Part shown: positions 1 through 11,396 of the stretch, one piece after another
Numbering within the stretch: position 1 is the first letter of the stretch
Layout: each line of letters begins with the position of its first letter
Assembly: GCF_945859705.1 (NCBI RefSeq)
Contig: NC_079137.1
Coordinates: 73,244,277-73,308,276, forward strand
Reading direction: 5' to 3'
Length of the DNA: 64,000 bases
Source: Episyrphus balteatus
Lineage: Eukaryota > Arthropoda > Insecta > Diptera > Syrphidae
The notes under the pieces: model-generated
Databases searched by the model: none
What the model was told of the DNA's origin: nothing
What the model saw: only the letters and a program-made list of their open reading frames with translations
Position numbers and translations under genes: made by a program

Positions 1-559
1 ATCTAAAGTTGCTATTTGACTTCGATACTTTTAACTCTATTGTTCATAAAAAGAGGACGCAGCTTAGTTTAGTACTTTTTTAGTACTTCTTGTATTTTAT
101 TATTGATGCTATAACAAATCTTCTTTTTTTGTACTAAATAATAAACTAAATAATAAACTCTGCATTTTAAAAGTAGTCTTAAAAGTGAAAGTGAAGTTAA
201 ACAGTGAGTGATCCAAACATCAACTTCATGAATCAATCTTGTTAAATCATCAAATTTCACTGCTGCATGCATATAAATACAACACTTGTTTAAACTACCT
301 GAATTGCAACAAAGTCAAAAGAAATTACCATTGCTTTCACAAAACTTTATAAAACTTTTAAATGCCAAATCTTAATCGCAATGTCAACTTTTGTATTCAT
401 CAAATATATAAAATGTTGAAGCAACCTTTAGTCGTTGGTCGTGCAAATAAATCATCATCATCATCATCATCTCTATCTGTCGTTTCTCTTTAAATATTTT
501 TGTCTTCTCACGTTTAGTACAAAAAAACAAAAAACATCCTAGAAAACAAAATAACAAAC
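1..559. other. A+T-rich DNA, no gene seen
   Basis: No supported gene. It contains a perfect TCA microsatellite at 451-470 and several TAGTAC-like words (for example near 70-90) that foreshadow the box field starting at about 1489. The short open frames here have no family features. Confidence 0.6.
451..470. repeat. (ATC)n microsatellite
   Basis: Uninterrupted trinucleotide run read directly. A related GAT run lies at 768-782. Confidence 0.9.
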
Positions 560-1150
560 AGAGTGCACCCATTCCATCGTCGGCAAATGTAATTAATGCC
601 GCCGAACATCATCAGTGTCAATTTCTTGCTCCATGAGGCGCCAGCACACAGACGCCAATTTTTATGAATGGGAAAACCCCGCAAACGCATAGGGCATCTC
701 TTCTCATGTCTATAAGATTTTTTTTTTCCACACACATACACACGAGTCATGGAAACTATTTGATGCTGATGATGATGATGATACATATATAAATATTTGT
801 GTGTGAGTGTTTCTATTTTCATCACTCCCTCGTTAGTGAGTTGAGTTAAATTCTCTGGGTTTAATTTTTTTGCTTGTTTTTTTTTTCTTCTTCCATAATG
901 ACAACAGACCGTCAGGCGTGAAATAAACCTAAACGTGCCTACCTCACGTCCGGCTTTGGCGGCCGGCAGCATCATCTGGCCGGTCACTGGGGAATTTATG
1001 CCGCTTGGCTATTTTTAGGTGCTGCTCTGATGTGCGCCTACCTGTCTGTTGTCTATTTTGTTGGCTGGCTGCAACAAAACGGTGAGTTACTGCGCTGCAT
1101 CACCATCGCACCACCTGACCGTTGTTTTTGCGATTTAGATCGTTGAAACT
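560..1150. other. G+C-richer islet (possible exon or enhancer)
   Basis: Two complex, G+C-richer stretches (about 575-710 and 905-1135) stand out from the A/T-rich, homopolymer-laden surroundings. The second contains the possible exon at 922-1081. The first has no convincing frame. A 157-residue minus-strand open frame crosses both but runs through microsatellite and poly-A sequence, so it is not accepted as a gene. Such islets in a fly-like genome are usually exons or conserved regulatory DNA; cross-species conservation was not tested. Confidence 0.45.
922..1081 (+). CDS. possible internal exon with a hydrophobic, membrane-like segment
   Basis: After an in-frame TGA at 919-921 the plus strand is open through 1081 and then meets AACG|GTGAGT, a strong 5' splice-site match. 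The frame reads a short polar stretch (RAYLTSGFGG, then QHHLAGHW) followed by about 25 hydrophobic residues (for example IYAAWLFLGAALMCAYLSVV), which would fit one membrane span. About half of the third codon positions are G or C, well above the surroundings. The weak point is the 5' side. The best acceptor (CAG ending at 907, after a T-rich tract) opens a different frame, which stops at 1016-1018. A CAG ending at 969 would keep the membrane frame but lacks a good pyrimidine tract. No protein family was recognised. It could instead be a conserved non-coding element. Confidence 0.3.
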
Positions 1151-1488
1151 AGTTGAGAGGTGTATATATAGTAAAATGGTCATGCTTCTTTGAGAGGGAG
1201 CATCACATCCAGCTCCAATTACGAAGCAAAGAGTTTAATGACAGGAGGAAGTGAAGGTTTTTGGATTTCAATCTGCTTTGAGAAAAATATACAAAAGAAA
1301 AGAGAAAATGTTTTTTTTTTTCGTTTTTTTTTTTTTTAGAAAGAGCATTTAAGAAGGTCAGGGAATGTAATGGAACCTTGAGGTTAAGTTAAGTGATTAT
1401 CATATTTGTGCAAAGTTTGAAACGGATATAACATTTCATCAGAAAGTTTTTTGTTTTTTTTTGTATAATTTCTATAAGAAATTTATAA
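1151..1488. other. A+T-rich DNA, nothing clear
   Basis: Poly-T runs near 1310-1338 and ordinary A+T-rich sequence. A weak PQGSI-like reading on the minus strand near 1340-1385 was considered and not accepted. Confidence 0.6.
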
Positions 1489-2350
1489 TTTAGTACTTTT
1501 GTACTAAAATTTGATTGATTTGGAAATGGAAGAATAGAAAAGGAACTAAAGTTTAATTCTTTTATACTAAATGGTTATGCTTTGGTTGAAAAACTTAGAA
1601 TTTATAAATTATATCATTTTTAGTACTTTTCTTCTAAATATGTTTTATGTTTTGCCGAAGACAAATTTAAAAATTACAAATAAGATCTTTTATAATAAGA
1701 AAATAGGTTTAGGTGCACACTTTAATTTAACAGACTTTGAAAAATTTAGTACATTTGTGCTAAAAAATTGTTCAAAAGCCTTTATTGCACAGTTTTACTT
1801 ATATTGAATTCATATTAACAATTTTAACATAAGTGAGTATTTATAAAGAAAGCCGCTCGTTTCAATATAACTCAGTATTATGTTTGTCTTTGACAAAATT
1901 AGACTTGTAAGTCCCTGTGTAAGAGAGATCACAAAAATGAATTAAAAAAATATTACAATTTAGTACTTTTGTTCTAAAAAATAGATAATTCTGAGAAATA
2001 AGTTTAGCTTGTTGTCAAATAATTAAAATATATTGAATGAAATTGCCTTTTTAGTAGAGGAACCTAATTAATACTTTTGTACTAAAAAATTCATTCTGCC
2101 ACAAATATTTCAAGTTTTTTCCAGATAAATTGGACTTTAATTGCTCTTTAAAAAGATAAGATAAGACATATTAAAATACCAAAAATTGTGTGGAGTTTAG
2201 TACCTCTGTACTAAAACCTCTTTTTCAAAATTAACAAATCTTATATTATAACATTTTACATTTTACATCTAGAATTTGTATTCTAAAACATGTGAAAAAT
2301 GTATTGCGATTCTTGGACACTATTTACTAGTTAGTACTAAAAATTAGTTA
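1489..2350. repeat. TTTAGTAC/GTACTAAA box array
   Basis: Seven boxes of the form TTTAGTAC-NNNN-GTACTAAA or close variants start near 1489, 1619, 1746, 1969, 2067, 2196 and 2330. The copy at 1489-1508 is a complete dyad. Intervals are about 130, 127, 223 (roughly two units), 98, 129 and 134 bp. The DNA between boxes shows no obvious similarity by eye. The most economical reading is a decayed tandem array of about 125-130 bp units, with the box retained. Confidence 0.7.
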
Positions 2351-4690
2351 TTGCCAAAAATGTCCGTATTTTATTTACAATAATCTGATTAAACTAATGG
2401 TTCCCCCTTAAAGTTAAGACACATGAATCACCAACATGTTGCTTCAACAAAATCTCAGCAAAAACTTCTACTCAATACTGTCCTGTCATAAAATAAATAT
2501 TTAATCGGTTCCGCAATGCAATATACCTACCTACTTCTTTTTCTTATGAACACATTCAATTAACTTTATGTCCCAGTAACAAAACAATTACATCATCCAT
2601 CAGTACAAAAATTCCAACACACACCGCAAATTAATAAATTGAGAATAAAAAAAAAAAAGAAAATACTATTTTATCTTGAGAGATACTTGAAAAATCATGA
2701 GTCTTGAGTCTTTTCTTGACTGACTGTCGCTATACTTTGGCACTAAGAATGATGAAGGAAAAAAATACTTATAATATTTACGTGAACAAATAGTAAAAAG
2801 AACTGCACGTTCTGCTTGAATTGCGTTTGGTTGTCACTACTTAAGATTTGTTTTTTTTTTCGATTTGTATCTATACAAATACAGAGTACCAGTTGATTAC
2901 ATGAAACTTAATAATTGTTTGATTCAACAAGTCGCACTTATTGAAGTATTGGTGTGACGATGAAATACATACATAAATAATTTCATTCATAAATTTTCCA
3001 AGTGTTATTTAATATTTAGTACTATCTGAAGTCTTTTAACTATAATATGTTGGTTTCCTGCTATGGTTTTAATCTTATCAAAAAAAAAAACTTATTAATA
3101 ATAAGAAGTAAACCACACTATTTGGTCGCATGTACTTGTTGGGAAACTTATAAGAAAGATTCACCAGTAATTGTAAAACTATTCTAATTTAGTGCTAAAT
3201 CAGTACTAAAACAGTATTTCCTCATAATTGTTATAGTTTGTAGATTTTTTTTTTAGAAACCAATATTTTAATTTTATATTTTTGTTTATACTTAACAAGT
3301 GACATAAATAAAGTCTTTTGCGTCGAAGTTTCCACAATTTAATTTCTGTACAAAAATATCTACCGGATTACGCCCAAAATTGTGAACATACACATAATCT
3401 TATTAACAATCCATTCAACTAAAGATTTATAATGATTAAACACATACAAATCTGATACCGGATTTGATATTTAAAATTAAACCCATTTGCGCTCTTTATT
3501 TTAAATGTGTATGATCAAACTTGTATTTCTGAGTAATTTTAATTCTTTTCCTTTTTGTTGAAGTTCGCAACACAAAAATAAAAAAGTTATAGCAATCTAG
3601 AACGATGAGAGTTAAGATTTTTTTTTTATCTCCTTGCTTGTTATACAAACTGGACACAGAAGTAATCTCTGAAAGAGCAAACAAATACAAAAGAAAAAAA
3701 AAACTTGCAATTACAACAGATCTGTGGCACGTGAGCAAGCAAATCGATATAAATTTTTATATCTTTTTATAATAGGAGTGGTATTGGATCTTTAGAGGAG
3801 GGATTAGTTTAAGATTTGATTTGAATTTTGTTGTATTATTATTTATCATAAGCAAAATTTCAATTCCAGGTACACCTAAATTGTAAAACTAAAATAAAAC
3901 GTAGATTTTGGTCATTTTATTGCGTTTTACTCGTTTTTATAACTTAAAATTCAATCATGATTGGAAAAGTCTGTGTAAATAGAACAAATACTCATAAATA
4001 CCCAAGTTATAACACTTTAGTACATGTGTTCTAAAAAAGTAAGATAAAGTGAAGATTAAATGAACAGCTTAGACTTGCCTATGGGCTTAAAATAACTTGT
4101 CAGCTTGTTCAATGTCATTAAAAGAATTTAGTACATTGGTACTAAAAAGTAAGAAATAGAGTATTGTTTTTGTTTTTCGGTTTGATTTATTAATCCTTGC
4201 AATATACATTTGATTATCTATCATTTTTGAGAACAAAATTAAATTCATGACTAATAAATCGAATAAATATATGTTACAAACATCACATTAGTGCTTAAAA
4301 GATTACAATAACCAGAAACCAACTAAAAAAAGGATCAAAAATTGAACTAGGAAGTTGAAATAAACAAACTAATTTATTTGTTCTAAGTTCTAAGAAAATT
4401 GATTTCGATTAAGAAAAATATCAGTTTTCGTACAAAAAAGTTCATTGAGCAAACATTTTGTATTAAATAAAATTCTTTATCGTTCTAAAATCTGATGAGA
4501 ATTTAAGTTTAAATTGATTATATTTTCCAAATAAAATTGTGATTTCATTAACTAACTATCAATTTAATTAAAGATATATTTATATTAAGATTAAGAAAAA
4601 GATAATACGTGTTTTGGGAATTCATTCTGGTATTTCCTTTTGAAGAACAGTTTTTTGAGTCATGACTAAATATATTCTGTTTCAGTAGAT
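2351..4690. other. A+T-rich DNA with sparse TAGTAC boxes
   Basis: Mostly featureless A+T-rich sequence. Isolated box copies occur near 3017, 3188-3210 (two half-boxes), 4017 and 4128. The last two are 111 bp apart and both end in CTAAAAA. No gene supported. Confidence 0.6.
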
Positions 4691-4694
4691 TATA

Positions 4695-5765
4695 CAGGGT
4701 GTCCCAAAAGTAATGGATCAAACGAAGTATGCTGATAGGGGATCTTAAGGTCTCTCAGAATTTGGTAACTTGTTCATCCCAAATCCTTACGGTTTTCGAT
4801 TTAATGCAATTCTTGTGAAATTTCGAAAAATCCCTACTTTGCAACAGTATTTTGCTTCCTACGCCCATTATTGATTTTTTTTTTTAAATTCTTTTACAAA
4901 AACATTGCCAAATAATTAGGAACAATTAATTAATCAAAATATTTTTCATTCCATACGCCATTTCGCTGCAAATTAACTAACAGTTTCAAGTTTTATAAAA
5001 AATCAGTTTCTTACTTTATTTTTAGAGCAACACCATTAAAAAAATTTGTACTGTGGAGAATGGTTTATTATATTAAAAAGTTGCCCTGTTATTGTAGTTT
5101 TCAAAAAAGTATAAAAGTTCCCAAAGTTGCAGTTAGATCGAAAAATATTACAATTTGAATTCAACAAAACAGGGGTTTTCAGAACAAAAATACAAACAAA
5201 AATAGACGCTTTTGTTCAAAGAAAAATAAACAAATAACAGTTCGAGAAAATGTGTTTATTTTTGGTTGTTTTTTGTTCTGCAAAACCCTGTTTTGTTGAA
5301 TTCAAATTGTAATATTTTGCGATTTAACTGCAACTTTGGGAATTTTTATACTTTTTTAAAAACTACAATAACAGGGCAACTTTTTAAAATAATAAACCAT
5401 TCTCACACCCTACAAATTTTTTTTGCGGTGTTGCTCTCAAAAAAAGTTAAAAATTGACTTTTTATAAAACTTGAAACTGTTAGCTAATTTGCAGCGAAAT
5501 GGCGTATGAAATAAAAATGTTTTGATTAATTAATTGTTCCTAATTATTTAGCAATGTTTTAGTAAAAGAATTGTATAAAAAAAAATCAATAATGGGCGGA
5601 GGAAGCAAACTACTGTTGCAAAGTAGAGATTTTTCGAAATTTCACAAGAATTGCATTAAATCGAAAACCGTAAGGATTTGGGATGAACAAGTTACCAAAT
5701 TCTGAGAGACCTTAAGATCCCCTATCAGCATACTTCGTTTGATCCATTACTTTTGGGACACCCTG
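4695..5765. mobile_element. foldback (long inverted repeat) element, CAGGGTGTCCC ends, TA target
   Basis: The left arm starts CAGGGTGTCCCAAAAG at 4695 and the right arm ends with its reverse complement at 5765. The two arms, about 520 bp each, pair almost throughout with a short centre near 5225-5240. TA dinucleotides flank both ends (4693-4694, 5766-5767). There is no transposase frame; the 63-residue open frame at 5266 is simply part of the right arm. TA target and CAGGG termini fit a non-autonomous element of the Tc1/mariner group, but the family is inferred. A transcript across it would form a hairpin of about 0.5 kb. Confidence 0.9.
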
Positions 5766-5794
5766 TATATCAATGAACAAGAATATTTCGTCTT

Positions 5795-7530
5795 TTTAGT
5801 ACTTTTGTAATTAATATTTTAGAACATTAGTACTTTATGGTATATTCGAGTAAATGTAAAAATTAAAAACGGTTTGAGCATGAGTCAAAGTTCTTTAGAA
5901 TACTTTAATTCAAATAGTTTTAAAAAACTTTGCCAGTACTTTAGTAGTTTTGTACTAAAAACGTATTCGTGCCGAAATTAAAATTAGTCTAGACAACGAG
6001 AGAATTAAAATTTATGAGTAGGTACTTAACTTGACCACATAGAACGAATATAGTTTTTGTTCTAAAAAGTACTAAATTATGTTTATACTCATTATTATTG
6101 ACTCTATTTCAAATGATTCTTTAAGCTAATTCTGATGTTTTAATTTAATATTTTACTAACATATTGAAATTATTTGTAATGACGCATAACAAGCGATTAG
6201 AAATAAATCAAAAACCCGCAATAAAATTAATCTTGAATGACTTAAAAATAATTTTCAGAATACCATTTTTATATGAGTGTAGGTGAACCTTGAAATGTTT
6301 AATGATTGTAGACTATTTGACCACTTGGAGAGATAACAATAAAAATCAAAGAATTGATATCGCTAATAACTCAAATAGATTATGAAAAGTGGAAATATAG
6401 AATTTTAATGATTATTCAAAGAATTTTAATTTAAGAATGACGTCCATATGACAAAAATTCATATTTTTTTTGTACTAAAACAAAAGTTGACTTTCTGATC
6501 TGCAAAAGTATTTTATAAAATCTTTTGAAAACTGTTAAGATCGTTGAATGTACTAAATTTTGGTTTAGTTCTGATTTTTTTTTGTGGTTAAAAAATTAAA
6601 TTATGTAGCAACTTGTATTGAAATATTACTTGAAATAATAAGGACAACCAATGTTCAAAATTTAAATAATATTGGTTCAGGCTTAAGTCATTAAGGAGAT
6701 ATAGGTGTACTAAAAAATATGGCCTAATAGATTAAAACTAAATTGAGAGTTGTTATAAAAAAAAGGAGTTAGTAATGGAGATAAAAATCAAATTAAAGTT
6801 ATTTTTTTTCTTCAGTTGCTTGTTTTACTGTATCTAGCACTAAAGAATTTTTAGTACTTTAATTCATTGTTTTCCCTAAATCCAATAAATTCCCCATCTT
6901 AAATGTTTAACCATTAAAATGAGATGCTTAATGCATCACGAATGTACTATCTATTGAAAAAAAAGGTGTTAACATATTCACTGCAGCGTACAAAACCATT
7001 TTCATGTTGATTTGATTAAGCTTCTTAAGAGTATAATTGGGTTCATTCAGTGTGAAGCGTACTAATTTAGTTTTAACCTAACTAAATGTACATGTGTGTA
7101 AGACATACTTAAATACTTAAAAAAGTAGAATAATGTAGCTGTCATCATGCATTTTAAATAGATCACTGTCTACTGATTTTGCTTACAAGTTTAAGTAAAT
7201 TCTTCTGCATACTGCATTGAAATCAACAAAAGGAAAAAAAAGAAACAAACCAAAAGAATCTAATTAGGTACTCAAGTTGTTTTATTGGAAGGAATGTGAT
7301 GAAAAACGTTTGCCTATAAAATAAAAACGGAAATAATATGTGAATTGTTTGAAAATGTATGCAATTTAATGATTCAAAGACGCGCTTTTGTGGATTTCTT
7401 TATTTAGTACTTTTTGTACTAAAAGCTTACAAGTAATCAACGCTACTGTTTAAATGCGTTTAAAGTATTTTATATAAAAATATTTATAAGGCTTATTTAT
7501 GTTTTAGTACAAAAGTACTAAAATTCCCTT
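5795..7530. repeat. continuation of the TTTAGTAC box field
   Basis: Boxes or half-boxes occur near 5800, 5815, 5935, 6055-6075, 6470, 6705, 6850, 7403 and 7503. The copy at 7403 reads TTTAGTACTTTTTGTACTAAA-like and the copy at 7503 reads TTTAGTACAAAAGTACTAAA, a perfect dyad. The field resumes on the far side of the foldback element, which suggests that element was inserted into it. Confidence 0.6.
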
Positions 7531-8330
7531 TACATAACACCATGTTAAAAACAACACCAAATGTTAAAAACATAAAAAAAATAAAATTATATGTCCAAAA
7601 TAAAAACAACCGTAAAACTTGAGTCAATGAATTTCTATAGTAAGCTAACCATCAAAGAACGTATACAAACAACTTAACATGATGAATATGGTAGACATAA
7701 TTCATAATTATGGTCACTTTTTAGTACATCCATTTGCTAAGTCTGTGTTACATTATTGTTGTTGGCTTCTTCTTCTTCTTTGCACGTCATATTTTAATAC
7801 CTGGTCAAGATGGATGAGCAATGTTTGTATACACACATTTTTTCTCCTTGTTTGTACAAAAAAATAAATAAATAAAAAAAGAAAAGAAAAAAAATTAGCA
7901 AAGAAAAAAAAAAAGAAATGAAAAACCTTGTCAATGTGAATGACCGAGTAACTATAATATGACGCGCGAGTTACATGTGTGAATAAAAATTCCTTTACCC
8001 CGTGTCTTTCTTCATCGTCCAACATTGTTTAAATGTGAACGAACGCAATTGTAAACACGCGACGATGAACGAACGACACACAGCTCAAACATCATAACAA
8101 CAACAACAACAACAACAAAAAACACAACAGAGAATATTAAAAAAAAAAAAAATAAGAAAAAAAAAAAGATATTTGAAACGACCTACCTAGCAAGCAAGAT
8201 ACAAAATACTTATACTTACTAAGTCTGAATCAAAGCACAAAACCTAGCCAAGCCAATCTGTGCTAAAAGTAAAAAAAAAAAAAACAACAACAACGTAAAA
8301 TGTTCTTCTCGCTGAATGAATTGCGATGAG
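7531..8330. other. low-complexity A-rich DNA
   Basis: Long A-rich runs (7866-7920, 8138-8168, 8270-8285) and a (CAA)n microsatellite. The two opposing open frames near 7679-8025 lie in low-complexity sequence and are not supported as genes. Confidence 0.6.
8096..8117. repeat. (AAC)n microsatellite
   Basis: Uninterrupted AAC repeat read directly. Confidence 0.9.
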
Positions 8331-8381
8331 ATTTCTCTCGCTGCTATTCTAGCTTCAGAATTGAGCAGTCGAGCTTCATAG

Positions 8382-8387
8382 TCAGTT
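8382..8387 (+). promoter_or_regulatory. possible insect initiator (TCAGTT) in a G+C-richer islet
   Basis: TCAGTT matches the arthropod initiator consensus and lies in a G+C-richer islet (8330-8560). The islet also carries three copies of TAGCGTCA (about 8423, 8436 and 8485), two of them extending to TAGCGTCATAG. There is no TATA box about 30 bp upstream, and the downstream bases at +28 to +33 do not match the DPE consensus well. A transcription start is possible but weakly supported. Confidence 0.25.
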
Positions 8388-8560
8388 TACCGACATTGCA
8401 AAACTAGCAAACGAGCGAGCGGTAGCGTCATAGTTAGCGTCACATTGACTGAAGTCAAGAGACTTCTCAATAGACCAAGTTGTTTAGCGTCATAGTCATC
8501 ATCATCATCATCAACATCATTGGCGGTGTGGTAATTGCATACCCCCAGATGCCACATAAT

Positions 8561-9129
8561 CTTCTCTCTCTAAAAAAAAACACTGAAAAACGTCATAACC
8601 ACAAAGCAAAGTTGCTAGACACCGCAGCAGTACAAATGCAGCAACACTAATACACATGTATATATACATTTTTTAAGAATGCACCAAGTTGGTGTGTGAG
8701 ACTGCAATTTTCCGGCTTCAACTTCAAATCTCTGTACTAAGCATTAAGTAGTTTGCCTTTGCTGCAAGAGGAGAGTTTCTTATTTGTTGTTGTTGTTGTT
8801 GTTGTTGCAAATTGGATGGTGTATTATGATATTAGAGAGGCGGTAGCAGAGAGTCTCATCATCAGAAAGATAGATAGATAGATAGATAGATGAGAGACAT
8901 GGAGGATATTTTGTGGTTATCTAAATGCGAAACACGCAAAGTTTTTTTTTAATACTCTCATACTTATAATGAATGGGGAGGCTGGGTTTGACTTTTAAAT
9001 GTTAAACAACAATAACAACAATCGCGTGTTCTTATGGAGCTTGAAGAACTGCAATTGCATAAGTTTCAATTTGATTCATACTTTTAATATTTCTGTGGTT
9101 TTCTTATGGAAAATTTTCATTGAATCATA
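8561..9129. other. A+T-rich DNA with TTG and GATA microsatellites
   Basis: (TTG)n at about 8784-8807 and (GATA)n at about 8869-8891. No gene seen. Confidence 0.7.
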
Positions 9130-9545
9130 TGTTTTTAGTGAGTACTAAATATGTACTAAATTATGCCAAATTCAACCAACTTTAATATTAAAGCAAAGAA
9201 ATTGTATAGAGCTGAAAGAGTACTAAATATAATGGAAGTTTTTCAGTTCTTATATATATTTCTAAGTTAGTACTTAATATGTACTAAATTTTGTCAAATT
9301 CAATCCACTTTATGATTGAAATAGAGAAAATGTATTGAACTGAGTCTGTACTAAGTATGTAGTAACTTTTGGAATTTTTATCTATATTTCTGAGTCAAAT
9401 GAACTAAATATGTACTAAATTTTATTAAATTAGAAACAATATATCGAGCTAAGAGTGTACTAAGTATAAAATACATTTTTGAGTTGTTCCTATATTTCTA
9501 AATTAGTACTAAATGTGAACTAAATTTTGTCAAATTTATAGGTAG
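9130..9545. repeat. tandem array, unit about 125 bp, with TACTAAATATGTACTAAAT box
   Basis: Units begin near 9138, 9268, 9393 and 9502 (intervals about 130, 125 and 109 bp). Each starts with a paired box like TACTAAATATGTACTAAAT followed by a TTTTGTCAAATTCAA-like stretch. Later in each of the first three comes GTATTGAACTGAG-like sequence and a second TGTACTAAGTAT-like box. By eye the copies are roughly three-quarters alike. This is the clearest case where the scattered TAGTAC boxes are seen to belong to a tandem repeat. Confidence 0.8.
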
Positions 9546-10330
9546 TAACTACCTGATGCTTTTACAAGTTCTTATGTATTCAGTTTTTGAGTTCTCGGAA
9601 TTTGTCTCTGTAACTTACTTTAAGATAAGTTGCAAAAATAAAAAGGTAATAAGTACTAAATTTTTTAATTGAAATCAAATCCAGACGGATTCTTCCAAAC
9701 TCTACACTCAAATTTAGTACTCATTATGAAGTAATATATTGAGTGCTGAAGAACTTTATGTTTTTTTTTTTGTAATTTTCGCCTTGAAGTTCTAAATAAA
9801 TTAAGTTCTGTTTTTGGGAGATGTAGGTACTAAAAATGTTATTTATTTCTAGGTAGCTCTGAACTATTCCAAAAATTTACTGAACTGAGTATTACTTTTT
9901 ATTAAAGAATGTTTCAAACATAATAGTACTTAGTTCCTTGTTTTGTTGCTTTCGTCGAATTGACTATTTTTAAGAGAAGTACTAAAAATGTACTAAATTT
10001 TTTTTTCGAACAATACTTAATTAATTGATAACAATACGAGAGCCAAGTTATCTTTTTGACACAAATCCTTCTCTTATTGGATTTAATCCAATAAAATATT
10101 TTTAGACCAGTGCAGTGCTACGAATATGCTAAATTTTTAGACCAACCTTATTTATTCAAAAGTGTGTGCTTTCATATTTAAGTCCTAGTTATTACTAAGT
10201 TTTTTTTTCTAATTTATATCAAAAAATAAGCCATCCAATTTTTGGTGAAGTTCTAAAAATGTACTAAAAAAGTTATTAAACCTAAAAAGTATTCATTAAG
10301 TACTAAAAATCATTACTTTCTACTTCCTGC
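9546..10330. repeat. degenerate TAGTAC boxes, right end of the first field
   Basis: Scattered TAGTAC/GTACTAA words near 9650, 9716, 9828, 9925, 9979-9990, 10247-10265 and 10298. Spacing is less regular than in 9130-9545. No gene seen. Confidence 0.55.
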
Positions 10331-10658
10331 ACAAATAATTCTCTAGATTTACTTGAAAGTGATGGCCAGTATTACAAATTGACAAGGTTACTGGGCTAAT
10401 TTACTTCAAAAATGTAAATCACTTTTCGAAAAGATTGATGCCCTCATAACTCATAAATGGGGTAAATTTCTGAAGAAAACCTTAATTGATCATAGATTTC
10501 TGTGTGATATTTCTCTTTGTTTACGATAAGATAAATAAATGCATTGCAAGGTAACCTAACCAGGTTATCAGTATTCTATATCAAAAACGTGCCTTGGTCA
10601 TTGCGCAGTTTCAATTAAGATCAACAAATCATTCACACTGTCCATTAAATAAAAAATT

Positions 10659-10690
<32 letters not shown>

Positions 10691-11275
10691 TAGGTGAATA
10701 CCTATTTTATCAATTAAAGCACTTCGATCTGTTATCTATTCAGTATTCTTTTGAAAAAAGGGCCATTTTTAATGACTTTAAGAAGTTAAAGAGTTTTGAA
10801 CCTTCTCTCATTTTCATGAATTTATAGAAAATTACCATAAACGATACTTATCTTAAAAATGTCATCAAGCTTGTCATAATTTACAAACAAATCTTTGATT
10901 ATATTTTTTTGGGTGTTCTACATTTTTGTTGTTTGAGACTCTTCAAGTTCTGTTGACCTTTTCTTTCTTTTACAAAAAAAAAAAAAAAAAATAAAAAAAA
11001 AACAGAAAACCAGTCCCTGAACGATTTGAATCGATTATTTTTGTCCTATTATCCAAAATCAATAAATTTCAAACAAAATGTACGATTAAGTCGGACAACC
11101 TTTAAAAAAAAGGGTAGAGTCCAAACAGTCTTCTTTGGCTATCTTAGCTAGGTTATACTCATATAAATTTACACACGAACAACAATACCGCGGTAGGGTA
11201 CTTTACCTGTATGTCTTCTATCTTCAAATCCCGACTATTTACGAGTAATTTACACAAACCCCTTTAAATAAATCC
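10331..11275. other. A+T-rich DNA, nothing clear
   Basis: Contains a 24-base poly-A run at 10666-10689 and further A runs near 10975-11000. No supported gene. Confidence 0.6.
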
Positions 11276-11396
11276 ATGAGACAAGACAAGACACACATGG
11301 TGAGGGCCGCGGCTCCTCCGTCCGAAGAAGGCTTGAAGAAGTTCTTTCGTCCAAACGACGAAGCGACGCGACCAACACCAATAATGCCGGTCGTCA
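11276..11396 (+). other. G+C-rich islet with a short open frame
   Basis: A sharply bounded G+C-rich stretch in A/T-rich DNA. The plus strand is open from ATG 11276 (second ATG at 11297) and reads MVRAAAPPSEEGLKKFF, then RPNDEATRPTPIM, before entering a 24-base poly-T run at 11397-11420. The minus strand is open too. G or C at many third positions gives it a coding look, but there is no recognised family and no clear splice sites. CATG|GTGAGG at 11299/11300 resembles a 5' splice site, so the islet could also be the end of an upstream exon. Confidence 0.25.

Noticed and set aside
514..987. 157-residue minus-strand open frame, the longest in the window
   Set aside because: It runs through a GAT microsatellite (read as a His/Gln run), poly-A-derived lysines and T-rich tracts, shows no domain, and its G+C-rich part overlaps the better-supported plus-strand frame at 922-1081.
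1335..1390. Minus-strand PQGSI reading resembling the RT block
   Set aside because: Only five residues fit; the LGP part and flanks do not, and a stop precedes it.
10925..10970. CTTCAAGTTCTGTTGACC, a possible VPQGSVxGP relic
   Set aside because: Needs an indel and a first-codon change; too weak.
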